Shown here piece by piece: positions 16,761 to 24,880 of a stretch of DNA of 64,000 bases. Position numbers and translations under genes: made by a program. Position 1 is the first letter of the stretch. Each line of letters opens with the position of its first letter. The stretch covers positions 806,001 to 870,000 of the forward strand of contig NZ_FSRM01000002.1 of assembly GCF_900141745.1 (NCBI RefSeq), given 5' to 3'. Under the pieces are notes generated by a model. It did no database searches. It was given only the letters and a program-made list of their open reading frames with translations, and was not told the origin of the DNA. This stretch comes from Paraburkholderia phenazinium. GTDB taxonomy: Bacteria; Pseudomonadota; Gammaproteobacteria; Burkholderiales; Burkholderiaceae.

Positions 16761-17804
16761 TTAAAGATAGCGGCTGGGAGAAAACTCGAGCACCACGCGC
16801 GATGGCACATCGCCGTGTGCCAGGCGCTGGAACACGTTGTTGATCGCCGAAAGCGGCTGCAGCTCGATGTCGGCCTTGACCTTGCCGTCGGCAGCAAAGG
16901 CAAGCGCTTCCGCCATGTCGCGGCGATTGCCAACGAAGGAGCCGCGAATCGTGATGCAGTTGGCCACGACATCGAACAGCGGCGTGGGAAATTCACCCGG
17001 CGGCAGTCCCACCAGCACGCAGGTACCGCATTTGCGCGTCATGCCGACGCCTTGTTTGAACGCCCCAAGAGAGGGCGCCGTAATCAGCACGCCATGCGCG
17101 CCGCCGCCAGTGGCCTTTCTCACGGCGGCAATCGGATCGCCGTCCTTCGCATTGACCACGGCGTCGGCGCCGAGGCGTTTCGCATGGGCTAGCTTGTCGT
17201 TGTCGATATCGACCGCGCACACGTGCAAGCCCATCGCTTTGGCATACTGAATCGCTAGATGCCCCAATCCGCCAACGCCGGAGACCACGACCCATTCCCC
17301 TGGCCGCGCCTGGGTCTCCTTGATGCCCTTGTACGAAGTGATGCCGGCGCAGATGAGCGGTGCGGCTTCGCGAGCCACCAGACCCGCCGGTATGCGGGCG
17401 ACGTAGTTCGGGTCCGCCACGATGTATTCGGCAAAGCCACCGTTTTTCGTGTAGCCGCCGAACTGTGCTTCGGCGCACACGGGCTCGCGCGCCGTGAGGC
17501 AGAACTCGCAGTGTCCACAGGCGGAATACAGCCAGGGCACGCCGACACGGTCGCCCTCCTTCACCGCCGTCACACCCGCGCCAAGAGCGGTGACGATACC
17601 GATACCCTCATGGCCCGGCGTGAATGGCAACGTTGGCTTTAACGGCCAGTCCCCGTTCGCGGCATGCAGATCGGTGTGGCATACGCCACAGGCTTCGGTC
17701 TTGACCAGAATCTGGCCGGGAGCGGGTTCCGGAATATCCAGTTCCTTAAGCACCAGCGGTTTGCCGAACTGTTCGACAACGGCAGCTTGCATTTTGGATG
17801 TCAT
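16761..17804 (-). CDS. adhP: Zinc-dependent alcohol dehydrogenase (AdhP type)
   Basis: A 347-residue medium-chain dehydrogenase that interconverts ethanol or similar alcohols and aldehydes with NAD(H). Seen: catalytic zinc ligands in CGVCHTDLHAANGDW and GHEGIGIV, the structural zinc cluster CGHCEFCLTAREPVC, and the Rossmann motif GVGGLGHLAIQYAKAMG. The length and motifs fit AdhP. It lies 33 bp downstream of pntB, in a run with the aldehyde dehydrogenase and transhydrogenase, consistent with a fermentative or redox-balancing role under low oxygen. Confidence 0.9.
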   Translation of the reverse strand: MTSKMQAAVVEQFGKPLVLKELDIPEPAPGQILVKTEACGVCHTDLHAANGDWPLKPTLPFTPGHEGIGIVTALGAGVTAVKEGDRVGVPWLYSACGHCEFCLTAREPVCAEAQFGGYTKNGGFAEYIVADPNYVARIPAGLVAREAAPLICAGITSYKGIKETQARPGEWVVVSGVGGLGHLAIQYAKAMGLHVCAVDIDNDKLAHAKRLGADAVVNAKDGDPIAAVRKATGGGAHGVLITAPSLGAFKQGVGMTRKCGTCVLVGLPPGEFPTPLFDVVANCITIRGSFVGNRRDMAEALAFAADGKVKADIELQPLSAINNVFQRLAHGDVPSRVVLEFSPSRYL

Positions 17805-17837
17805 GGCTTGTTCCTCGGTTGCGATGGGTTCAGCGTG

Positions 17838-19289
17838 CTAAGCCACAGCGGGCAATCCGAGCCCCCTGACCGCTTCGCTCATCTTGATGAGCACGGTCTG
17901 GGCGTCGCCATAGACCATGTTGCACTTGTCTGCGTAGAAGAGTTCATTAACGATGCCTGCGTAGCCCTTGCCTTCCCCGCGCTTGATCACGAACACCTGC
18001 TTGGCGTGGTCGGCGTTGAGAATCGGCATGCCGTAAATGGCCGAGGATTTGTCGCTACGCGCGGCCGGGTTCACCACGTCGTTGGCGCCGATTACCAGCG
18101 CCACATCGGCGGTGGCGAACTGGTCATTGATGTCCTCGAGCTGGAAGATCATGTCGTAAGGGACGCCAGCCTCGGCCAGCAGCACGTCCATCTGGCCCGG
18201 CATGCGGCCCGCCACCGGGTGAACCGCAAACTTCACCGACACGCCGCCCAGTTGCAGCAGTTTGACGAATTCGTATAGCTTGCCTTGACCTTGCGAGACC
18301 GCGAGGCCGTAGCCCGGCACGATGATCACCGACGCGGCATAGCGCATCGCGATACCGGCGTCGCCCGGCTGTGTGGGCTTGAGCTCGCCCTTGATCTTGC
18401 CCTGCTTGTGCGTGACCACGTCACCGAAATTGGTGAAAATCACATTGCTCACAGAGCGGTTCATCGCCTTGGCCATCAGCAGCGTCAACAACATACCGGC
18501 CGCACCCACCACCATGCCTGCGATCATCAATGCAGGGTTCTGCAGCACGTAGCCTTCAATGCCTACTGCCAGGCCGGTAAAGGCGTTAAAAATTGAAATG
18601 ACCACCGGCATGTCGGCGCCACCGATAGGCAGCGTCATCAGGATGCCGAGTGCCAGCGCGCAAGCGAAGAAAAGGTAAATCCATGTGGGCATGGCCAGGA
18701 TCAACGCCGCATTGCCCGCGCTAGCGAAGACGATATAGGCGCCGACAACGACCGTCAGCAGCAGCACCAGCCCGTTGAAAACCTGCTGACCCTTCACGCG
18801 TACCGGCTTGTTGATGACGCCGTCGAGCTTGGCCCACGCAATCAGCGACCCGGAGAAAGATACCGCGCCGATCAGCGCGCCCAGCAACGTCATGATCAGT
18901 GCGGGTGCGCCTTGGGCCTTGTTGCCGAACAGTTCCACCGCGGCAATCGCGCCGGCCGCGCCGCCGCCCATGCCGTTGTATATCGCCACCATCTGCGGCA
19001 TGGCGGTCATCGCCACCTTGCGGCCGCCCCACCAGGCCACCCCGCCACCGAGCACCAGCGCGACGACGGCGAGCCCCAGGTTGACCGGCAGGTTGGGCCG
19101 GGCTGCCGCGCCGACGTCAAAGGCGTACAGAAAGCTCGCGAGCACGGCCACTGCCATGCCGATCCCTGCGACGAAAATGCCCGAAGGCGCCGTCACCGGC
19201 GAAGACATGCGATGCAGGCCATAGAGAAAGAGAAAAGCAGCAGCGAGATCGACCGCGCCGATGCCGAGTTGGGGGATCAGGGTCAGCAT
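17838..19289 (-). CDS. pntB: NAD(P) transhydrogenase subunit beta
   Basis: A 483-residue subunit. The N-terminal half is a membrane domain of about nine helices, part of the proton channel. The C-terminal half is the NADP(H)-binding dIII domain: VIIVPGYGLAVSQGQGKLYE, GRMPGQMDVLLAEAGVPYD, and INDQFATADVALVIGANDVV with NPAARSDKSS. With the two alpha subunits it transfers hydride between NADH and NADP+ coupled to proton translocation in the inner membrane. The gene is 10 bp downstream of the alpha-2 gene. Confidence 0.95.
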   Translation of the reverse strand: MLTLIPQLGIGAVDLAAAFLFLYGLHRMSSPVTAPSGIFVAGIGMAVAVLASFLYAFDVGAAARPNLPVNLGLAVVALVLGGGVAWWGGRKVAMTAMPQMVAIYNGMGGGAAGAIAAVELFGNKAQGAPALIMTLLGALIGAVSFSGSLIAWAKLDGVINKPVRVKGQQVFNGLVLLLTVVVGAYIVFASAGNAALILAMPTWIYLFFACALALGILMTLPIGGADMPVVISIFNAFTGLAVGIEGYVLQNPALMIAGMVVGAAGMLLTLLMAKAMNRSVSNVIFTNFGDVVTHKQGKIKGELKPTQPGDAGIAMRYAASVIIVPGYGLAVSQGQGKLYEFVKLLQLGGVSVKFAVHPVAGRMPGQMDVLLAEAGVPYDMIFQLEDINDQFATADVALVIGANDVVNPAARSDKSSAIYGMPILNADHAKQVFVIKRGEGKGYAGIVNELFYADKCNMVYGDAQTVLIKMSEAVRGLGLPAVA

Positions 19290-19299
19290 GGGGGCGCCC

Positions 19300-19662
19300 T
19301 CAATGCTTCTTTGCGTGGATTGACTTCACCGAGCCGGACTTACCATGTGCGCCGTGCCCCGCGGGGTGGCCGCTCGTCCTGAACATGGCGAGCATGCGGT
19401 CGGTGACGGCATAACCGCCTGCGGCGTTGCCCGCGCCGAACAGCACGGCGACGAAGCCGATCACCTGCTCCTGTACCGTACTCGCGTTCAGGAGCGCATA
19501 GATGCCGCCCACCACCACGATGCCGTGTACGAAATTCGAGCCCGACATCAACGGCGTATGCAGGATGGCCGGCACGTGTCCGATGATCACCCAGCCGGCG
19601 AACGCGGCCAGCATGAAGATGTAAATTGCGACGAAGCCGGAAATGCTGATCTGGAAGTCCAT
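19300..19662 (-). CDS. pntAB: NAD(P) transhydrogenase subunit alpha-2
   Basis: A 120-residue membrane subunit (three helices; GFVAIYIFMLAAFAGWVIIG, HTPLMSGSNFVHGIVVVGG, then FVAVLFGAGNAAGGYAVTDR), the dII part of the split alpha chain as in Rhodospirillum rubrum. I start at ATG 19662 because AAGGA lies 7 bp upstream. The frame stays open back to a GTG at 19770 that overlaps the TGA of pntAA (GTGA). Using it would add 36 residues dominated by a His-Glu repeat encoded by the hexanucleotide array (19684-19731). The C-terminal tail is also His/Gly-rich. Confidence 0.9.
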   Translation of the reverse strand: MDFQISISGFVAIYIFMLAAFAGWVIIGHVPAILHTPLMSGSNFVHGIVVVGGIYALLNASTVQEQVIGFVAVLFGAGNAAGGYAVTDRMLAMFRTSGHPAGHGAHGKSGSVKSIHAKKH

Positions 19663-19682
19663 CTCTATGTCCTTGGTTCGGG

Positions 19683-19734
<52 letters not shown>

Positions 19735-19766
19735 CTGGTGTCGATGCCGGTGCCTGATAACATTGC

Positions 19767-20942
19767 TCACGCGGGCGTAACAGGTGCGGCTTTCGCTGGC
19801 GGCTTTTTCGCAGGAACAACAGGTTTTGCTGCCGCGTCGCTCGCCTCTGCCTTGTTTTCGCCCGCGTGGGTGAGCACCGTTTCGGCGAGAACTCCGTCGC
19901 TCCAGTCGATCTCGATGACGTTGTCTTTCATGATCAACGCGAGCAGGTTGTACTGATTCTTCGCATACAGCTCGCTCGCGTCCTCGCCGAGCAGCGAAGG
20001 CACGTTCAGCGGCGCGACGATCGTCACGTTGCCGATCCGCGTAGTCTCGCCAGGCCGCGTGTCTTCGCAGTTGCCGCCGCCTTCCGCCGACAGATCGACG
20101 ATCACCGAGCCGGCCTTCATGCCGGCCACCTGTGCGTGGCTGATGAGCTTGGGCGAGGCCTTACCGGGAATCGCGGCGGTTGTGATGATCAGATCGGCGC
20201 TCTGGATGTGCTTCGTCAGCACGTCCGCGACCTTGATTTTTTCCTCGGCGCTCAGCTCGCGGGCATAGCCGCCTTTGCCGCGCGCATCGATACCGGTGTC
20301 GACGAAAGTGGCGCCCAGCGAGAGCGCCTGCTCCTGAGTCTCGGGCCGCACGTCATAACCTTCGACGACAGCTCCGAGCCGGTGCGCCGTTGCAATGGCC
20401 TCCAGCCCTGCCACACCGAGGCCCATCACCAGGACATGCGCCGGTCCGATCGAACCTGCCGCGCTGGTGATTTTGGGCACCACGCGAGCAAGATGCGTCG
20501 AGCCGAGTTGCACCGCGTAGTAGCCAGCCAGCGCGGACTGGCTCGATAGCGCGTCCATGGACTGGGCGCGCGTAATGCGTGGCACCCGCTCCATCGCGAA
20601 GCAGGTGATCTTCTTTTCGAGCAGGCGCTTCAACAGCGCGGGTTCGTTGTGCGCGTAGACGAACGAAACGAGGATCGCACCTTCCTTCATTGCATTGACC
20701 ACCTCCAGCGCGGGAGGCTGAACGGCGAGCACGACATCGGCTTCTTTAACCAGCGCAGTGCGGTCCGCTATGAAGGCAACGTTCCCGAACGCGGCATCGT
20801 CCAGATGAATCGTTGCGCCCGCCCCCGGCTGCATATGCAGCCGGGCACCCAGTTTGATCAGTTTCTGGACCACGGACGGCACGAGCGCCACACGGCGCTC
20901 ATGGGCCCGGGTCTCCGTCAGAACGGCGACATTGATATACAT
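19767..20942 (-). CDS. pntAA: NAD(P) transhydrogenase subunit alpha-1
   Basis: A 391-residue NAD(H)-binding (dI) subunit. It has the N-terminal alanine-dehydrogenase/PntA fold (ETRAHERRVALVPSVVQKLI; LVSFVYAHNEPALLKRLLEK; RITRAQSMDALSSQSALAGY) and the Rossmann motif VLVMGLGVAGLEAIATAHRL, followed by DLSAEGGGNCEDTRPGE. The last 30 residues are an Ala/Lys/Pro tail. It lacks the membrane helices, which are on the separate pntAB gene. It lies 21 bp after the aldehyde dehydrogenase, so all are probably one transcript. Confidence 0.95.
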   Translation of the reverse strand: MYINVAVLTETRAHERRVALVPSVVQKLIKLGARLHMQPGAGATIHLDDAAFGNVAFIADRTALVKEADVVLAVQPPALEVVNAMKEGAILVSFVYAHNEPALLKRLLEKKITCFAMERVPRITRAQSMDALSSQSALAGYYAVQLGSTHLARVVPKITSAAGSIGPAHVLVMGLGVAGLEAIATAHRLGAVVEGYDVRPETQEQALSLGATFVDTGIDARGKGGYARELSAEEKIKVADVLTKHIQSADLIITTAAIPGKASPKLISHAQVAGMKAGSVIVDLSAEGGGNCEDTRPGETTRIGNVTIVAPLNVPSLLGEDASELYAKNQYNLLALIMKDNVIEIDWSDGVLAETVLTHAGENKAEASDAAAKPVVPAKKPPAKAAPVTPA

Positions 20943-20963
20943 GGCGGGCTTTCCTTGTGGCGA

Positions 20964-22346
20964 TCAGGCCGGTGCGTCGAGGTGGGCGGTGCGGACCAGC
21001 TTCGTATTGACGAACTCCTGTATGCCCATGTTGCCGAGCTCACGGCCGTAGCCGGAATCCTTGATGCCGCCAAACGGCAGTTCCGCATCGGACCAGTCGA
21101 TGTTGTTGATAAACATCATTCCGGTGTCGACCCCGCTCGCAACGCGTTTGCCGCGCGCTACGTCTTCGGTGAAGACCGAACCGCCCAGGCCGAAGTCCGA
21201 GTCGTTGGCGAGCGCGATGGCTGCGGCCTCGTCCTTGACGCGGAAGAATGAAACGACCGGGCCGAAGAACTCATCGCGGAAGGCCGGATTGTCAGGCTTG
21301 ATGTCCGTCAGGATCGTGGTCTCCATGAACGAGCCGGGACGGTCGATACGCTTGCCGCCCATCACCAGCGTGGCGCCATGTGCCACCGCATCGTCGACCT
21401 GCTTGAGCAGTTGAACGAGCGCGGCCTCGGTGGACAAGGGACCGTGCGTGGTCTTCTCGTCCATTGGATCACCCGCCTTCAGTTCGGAGAGTGCCGACTT
21501 GAATTTGGCGAGAAATTTGTCGGCGATTGAATCGAGAACAATGAATCGCTTCGCCGCGCAGCACGTCTGGCCAGCGTTATACATGCGTCCCCATACCGCC
21601 CAGGGAACGGTCTTTTCGAGGTCGGCGTCGTCGAGCACGATGAAAGCATCGCTACCCCCTAGCTCCATCGAAGTCTTCTTGAGGTTCTGCCCCGCTCGCG
21701 CTGCAATGCTTCTGCCAGCCTCGACGCTGCCCGTCAGCGCCACGCCCTTGATGCGCGGGTCGTCGATGATCCGCTCGGACTGTTCGTGCGAGATCAGCAG
21801 GTTGGTGTACGCACCCTTAGGCGCGCCAGCGTCGAGCAGGAGCTTCTCGAAGGCGATCGCGCATTGCGGTACGCAGCCTGCATGCTTGACCACCAGTACG
21901 TTACCCGCCATCAGTTGCGGACCGGCGACGCGTGCGAGCTGGTAATACGGAAAATTCCACGGCTCCACGCAGAAAAGCACGCCGAATGGGCTATTTTCCA
22001 TGTGAGCTTCACCGACTTTCGGATTCAGCTTGGTCGGCGCGAGGAACACTTTGGCATGCTCGGCGTAGTACGCGAGGATGTCGGCGCTGAACTTCACTTC
22101 GCCGCGCGCTTCGTCGATGCGTTTGCCCATTTCAAGGGTCGCCAGCCTAGCAAATTTATCGACGTTCGTGCGCATCAGCGTGGCGGCCTTAGCCACGATT
22201 TCGGCACGCTGGGCGTAGCTGGTGTGCTTCCATGTCTGAAAACATGTCTCAGCGGCGGCGATCGACTTTTCAAGCTGCTCGTCGGTAAGCTTGTCGAAAC
22301 TCTTCAGGACCTTGCCGTTGTTGGGGTTGACGCTTTGGTAAACCAT
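20964..22346 (-). CDS. NAD(P)-dependent succinate-semialdehyde-type dehydrogenase
   Basis: A 460-residue aldehyde dehydrogenase. Seen: EPWNFPYYQLARVAGPQLMA, the catalytic-base region MELGGSDAFIVLDD (Glu about 230) and NAGQTCCAAKRFIVLD with the nucleophilic Cys near 261. It is closest in style to the shorter succinate-semialdehyde dehydrogenases (Sad/GabD2), which oxidise succinic semialdehyde to succinate. With GadB making GABA nearby, a GABA-shunt role is plausible, though no GABA transaminase is in the window. It heads the pnt-adh operon. FNR boxes lie 99 and 211 bp upstream. Confidence 0.85.
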   Translation of the reverse strand: MVYQSVNPNNGKVLKSFDKLTDEQLEKSIAAAETCFQTWKHTSYAQRAEIVAKAATLMRTNVDKFARLATLEMGKRIDEARGEVKFSADILAYYAEHAKVFLAPTKLNPKVGEAHMENSPFGVLFCVEPWNFPYYQLARVAGPQLMAGNVLVVKHAGCVPQCAIAFEKLLLDAGAPKGAYTNLLISHEQSERIIDDPRIKGVALTGSVEAGRSIAARAGQNLKKTSMELGGSDAFIVLDDADLEKTVPWAVWGRMYNAGQTCCAAKRFIVLDSIADKFLAKFKSALSELKAGDPMDEKTTHGPLSTEAALVQLLKQVDDAVAHGATLVMGGKRIDRPGSFMETTILTDIKPDNPAFRDEFFGPVVSFFRVKDEAAAIALANDSDFGLGGSVFTEDVARGKRVASGVDTGMMFINNIDWSDAELPFGGIKDSGYGRELGNMGIQEFVNTKLVRTAHLDAPA

Positions 22347-22444
22347 GGTGGTGCCCTCTTTAAATGGAAATGTGCTCGAGTCCTATCGAGGAACATCAAG
22401 CGTGTACAAGATCCAAGGGTATGTGTGTTTGTTATCCTAACTAT

Positions 22445-22458
22445 TGATCCAGATCACT
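22445..22458 (-). promoter_or_regulatory. FNR box (TTGATCCAGATCAC)
   Basis: Matches TTGAT-N4-ATCAA at nine of ten positions, 99 bp upstream of the aldehyde dehydrogenase start. A site around -41 of the promoter would fit activation by the Fe-S FNR encoded at 29.2 kb. Confidence 0.65.
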
Positions 22459-22556
22459 TTACAAGCTTGGGCCGGATGGCGGCTTCGAACATCGGTAAGC
22501 GCTTTTATTCGCGTCCAATCCACAGCCCACCATGCGCTGTCGGCCATGCGAACCGA

Positions 22557-22570
22557 TTGACCCAGATCAA
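22557..22570 (-). promoter_or_regulatory. FNR box (TTGACCCAGATCAA)
   Basis: Nine of ten matches to TTGAT-N4-ATCAA, in the same divergent intergenic region. It could serve either direction. Confidence 0.6.
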
Positions 22571-22629
22571 ACCGTTGCTAGATATCGAAAGATTCGCAAC
22601 CCAGCTTGTCCTGCACTCAGACTTGCGGC

Positions 22630-22649
22630 CGCCAGCCTGACGGCTGGCG
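22630..22649. other. Hairpin CGCCAGCC/GGCTGGCG
   Basis: An 8-bp GC-rich stem with a 4-base loop. No T-run follows on either strand, so it is not a convincing intrinsic terminator. Confidence 0.35.
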
Positions 22650-22790
22650 CGCTGTCCGGCCTAACCGTCCTTTGTGACAAATTGCCTCGCGAGACTCGCC
22701 CAAACGGCGTGGCTGCATGCAGCGCAGAGGTTCATGGTTGCACGCTGGATGCGATGTGTCTGTACGGTAGCAGTCAACGCCCTTAAAACG

Positions 22791-22806
22791 GGTACGGAAC
22801 CGTACC
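22791..22806. promoter_or_regulatory. Palindrome GGTACGGAACCGTACC (candidate operator)
   Basis: A perfect 7-bp inverted repeat with a 2-bp spacer, 96 bp upstream of the His-rich lipoprotein gene. It belongs to the GTACG-N4-CGTAC set. Confidence 0.65.
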
Positions 22807-22862
22807 GACTTCCAGCCACACTGTGAGCAATCTATGGATGAGCGACCCGAGCCACGTTAGGC

Positions 22863-22878
22863 CTGAGGCGCGCCTCAG
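22863..22878. promoter_or_regulatory. Palindrome CTGAGGCGCGCCTCAG
   Basis: A perfect 16-bp palindrome 24 bp ahead of the lipoprotein start codon. It could be an operator or, in the transcript, a leader hairpin next to the ribosome site. Confidence 0.4.
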
Positions 22879-22901
22879 CTGCAAAAGAAAGGGGAACACA
22901 C

Positions 22902-23036
22902 ATGAAAATCCACCCGCAGGTATGGATACTGATCGCGCTTTTGCTGATCGTTAATCTGAGTGCGTGCATTCTGGTGCCGGTTGGCGGTGACGGTGATCAT
23001 CACGGCGACTATCACTCTGATCACGGTCAATACTAG
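22902..23036 (+). CDS. Tiny His/Asp-rich lipoprotein
   Basis: A 44-residue product. MKIHPQVWILIALLLIVNLS then AC forms a lipobox signal sequence, leaving a mature tail of about 24 residues ending GDGDHHGDYHSDHGQY. The five His and five Asp residues suggest metal or proton binding at the membrane surface. AAAGGGG is a strong ribosome site. The upstream palindrome links it to the same putative regulon as gadB and the hemerythrin. No characterised family is recognised. Confidence 0.65.
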   Translation: MKIHPQVWILIALLLIVNLSACILVPVGGDGDHHGDYHSDHGQY

Positions 23037-23152
23037 GCGCGTACGGTTACGCCACGTCCCAACACAGCGTTCGGCCGTCATCTGGGGCACCCGTACCCCG
23101 TCCTTCGATTTCTGGTTTTACGACAGCCTGTCGCCGCGATGAGGTAGACGGC

Positions 23153-23434
23153 CTAACCATGAGCGAAGGAGTCGCCCATGATCTCGTCGCGTTCAGCTGC
23201 GTCGGACAGCAGGAACTCTTTCCTCGCCTCATCCACTACGTGCCGTACGTACGCGCTATAGCCGGCGCGACCTACCGTTTCGATGTCCCAGTTACATGCC
23301 TCAGCATCCGGTGCATGCGCTTTGGGCAACGGTAAAGAGACGTCCCAGGGATAGCCGGACGCCGGCGGCTTCAGCAGTACCCGCCTATGGACTTCCTGCT
23401 GGATCTGCCTGGCAGTAAGCACCTTTCTGAACAT
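23153..23434 (-). CDS. Hypothetical protein
   Basis: A 93-residue soluble protein (MFRKVLTARQIQQEVHRRVL at the start, VRHVVDEARKEFLLSDAAER near the end). A perfect GGGAGG ribosome site lies 5 bases upstream. No known domain is seen. It lies 65 bp downstream of the hemerythrin gene on the same strand and may be cotranscribed. Confidence 0.7.
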   Translation of the reverse strand: MFRKVLTARQIQQEVHRRVLLKPPASGYPWDVSLPLPKAHAPDAEACNWDIETVGRAGYSAYVRHVVDEARKEFLLSDAAERDEIMGDSFAHG

Positions 23435-23499
23435 GACGACCTCCCTGGGTCAATGTGTGGTCGGGTGTCTGTTGACGGCCCCCGAATGCCGGCATGACG

Positions 23500-24087
23500 T
23501 CAGGCGCCCTGCCCAAACGGTTCTTCTACGCCCGCGGCACTCACTTCCGCGGTGATGACCCGATACAGTTCGGCGAATCGCTCGTCTACCGTAGCGTCGA
23601 AGAGCGGATCAGGCTGCCCATACGCACCTGCGCTTTCGAGTTCATGCCAGTCCGCGCCGCTGAGGTTTTTCTCCGCGGCGGGGAACAGCGTCAACTCCTC
23701 GATGACCATGTTGTGCCGTAGCCGCTCGGCGTAAAGCCGGACACGGCTATCGACGAGCTCCTGTGACATGTTTTCGCCGCGTACCGCAGACTCCAGGTCC
23801 CGCAACAGATCACGACCATCCCGGATCAGCACTTGATGCTGGGACTCGATTTCCCGACCGAATTCGACCGATAGCGCTCTCTTTGCCAGCAGCTTCTCGA
23901 CCATCCGGTCTTCGATCACGTGATGCGCAAGGTCGGCAAAGCGTGTCAAATAGCACAGCGCGTCGACCAGCAACGCGATATTCGGGGCGGTCGCATCCGT
24001 GCGCAGGCACGATTGACGATTGAGCAGGTTCACAAGGCGCGCAAGCCTGACGTGTTCCGCCTGAAGTTTCTCGATGATGACGCGCAT
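23500..24087 (-). CDS. Hemerythrin-like HHE-domain protein
   Basis: A 195-residue four-helix-bundle protein. Ligand-type residues are in order: EKLQAEHVRL (His), LAHHVIEDRMVEKL (H-x3-E/D), EIESQHQVLI (His), and RLRHNMVIEELTLFP (H-x3-E). These fit a di-iron hemerythrin/HHE centre that binds O2, NO or iron. Such proteins are induced in low-oxygen programs in Burkholderia. It is probably cytoplasmic, with no signal peptide. Palindromes lie 130-183 bp upstream. Paired with the gene at 23153. Confidence 0.88.
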   Translation of the reverse strand: MRVIIEKLQAEHVRLARLVNLLNRQSCLRTDATAPNIALLVDALCYLTRFADLAHHVIEDRMVEKLLAKRALSVEFGREIESQHQVLIRDGRDLLRDLESAVRGENMSQELVDSRVRLYAERLRHNMVIEELTLFPAAEKNLSGADWHELESAGAYGQPDPLFDATVDERFAELYRVITAEVSAAGVEEPFGQGA

Positions 24088-24216
24088 GATATCCCTCCGC
24101 GTATTCAGCGTCGTTTTGATCCGGATGCACGAATCGCGATCACGATCGCTCGCCGTGCATGTCGTCCTGTCTATTTGTGTTTCAGGGCGTCTTCGACTCT
24201 CTACCGTCTTGCGCTA

Positions 24217-24236
24217 CGCACCGTAATTACGGTGCG
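24217..24236. promoter_or_regulatory. 20-bp palindrome centred on AATT
   Basis: CGCACCGTAATTACGGTGCG is a perfect palindrome 130 bp upstream of the hemerythrin start. Its half-site CACCGTAA partly resembles the GTACGG half-sites nearby. It is probably a protein-binding site. Confidence 0.5.
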
Positions 24237-24256
24237 CTCAACGTCCGAGGAGGTCG

Positions 24257-24270
24257 GTACGGTGCCGTAC
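24257..24270. promoter_or_regulatory. Palindrome GTACGGTGCCGTAC (candidate operator)
   Basis: A member of the GTACG-N4-CGTAC set, 170 bp upstream of the hemerythrin gene. A looser repeat (cagtacggcagtac) follows at about 24285. Confidence 0.6.
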
Positions 24271-24435
24271 AAGTGCGCAATCGGCAGTACGGCAGTACAC
24301 AACGCCGAGCACTTTCGCAGATGCGGCAACTCACGATTCTCGCAACATGATCGATACGCCCAGTTCCCAAAAACACTGGAGGCATTGCTTCGGTCACGAT
24401 GCAATGCCTTTGCAAAAGTCATCGGACGGCGAGTT

Positions 24436-24579
24436 TCATCTCGGGCTGCGCATTTCCATCACATGGACAGCCTGTCCTTCGACGCCCGCGAAGAGCAACA
24501 CGATACCGGCCAGAAACGCGATGGTGCCGAAGCCATGAATCAATGGCCAGAACCGTGCATGACCGTCATGCAAACGACT
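24436..24579 (-). pseudogene. Internal fragment of a gadC-type antiporter gene
   Basis: The minus strand reads RLHDGHARFWPLIHGFGTIA, FLAGIVLLFAGVEGQAVHVM, EMRSPR and stop. This is nearly identical to residues around 200-250 of the intact GadC (DGHARFWPAIHGFGTISFLA). About 48 codons survive, bounded by stops at both ends with no start. It is a relic of a second antiporter copy. Confidence 0.85.
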
Positions 24580-24603
24580 CTAAGCTCGCGCACCGCTATT
24601 CCG

Positions 24604-24617
24604 TTGACCTGGATCAA
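24604..24617. promoter_or_regulatory. FNR box (TTGACCTGGATCAA)
   Basis: Nine of ten matches to TTGAT-N4-ATCAA, upstream of the DUF1275 gene by about 265 bp. Confidence 0.45.
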
Positions 24618-24752
24618 CCAATGGGGAAGCGCGTGGCGCCATCGAACCGTCGCCAGCGGCTTGCCCGATCAGATCGACCGGATGTCCGACCGTATGGCCC
24701 GCACGCGCATTACGCCAACTGATCGGCTGGCGCGACGCCAATGTGGCTTTGG

Positions 24753-24766
24753 TTGATCCAGATCAG
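24753..24766. promoter_or_regulatory. FNR box (TTGATCCAGATCAG)
   Basis: Nine of ten matches to the FNR consensus, 115 bp upstream of the DUF1275 start, with the same CCAG spacer as the 22.4-22.6 kb boxes. Confidence 0.5.
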
Positions 24767-24880
24767 CGCGAAGCCGTCTTCGTTGTCCATGATGAGTTCC
24801 CGACGGTCCGCGGCGAGTCGCGTATCATCAACGGCTTCCCGTTCAGCCACTGCAACGCAGCTTTGCGCCGGGTCCATGCC

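Larger units (their letters stand above)
22347..22901. other. Regulatory intergenic region
   Basis: A 555-bp divergent promoter region between the aldehyde dehydrogenase and the small lipoprotein gene. It contains two FNR-type boxes, an 8-bp-stem hairpin, a GTACG-N4-CGTAC palindrome and a GC-rich palindrome, each listed separately. No gene is supported. Confidence 0.6.
24088..24880. other. Intergenic stretch with sites and a gene fragment
   Basis: This 793-bp gap holds two palindromes (24217-24236, 24257-24270), the gadC fragment (24436-24579) and two FNR-type boxes. No complete gene is supported. Confidence 0.5.
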
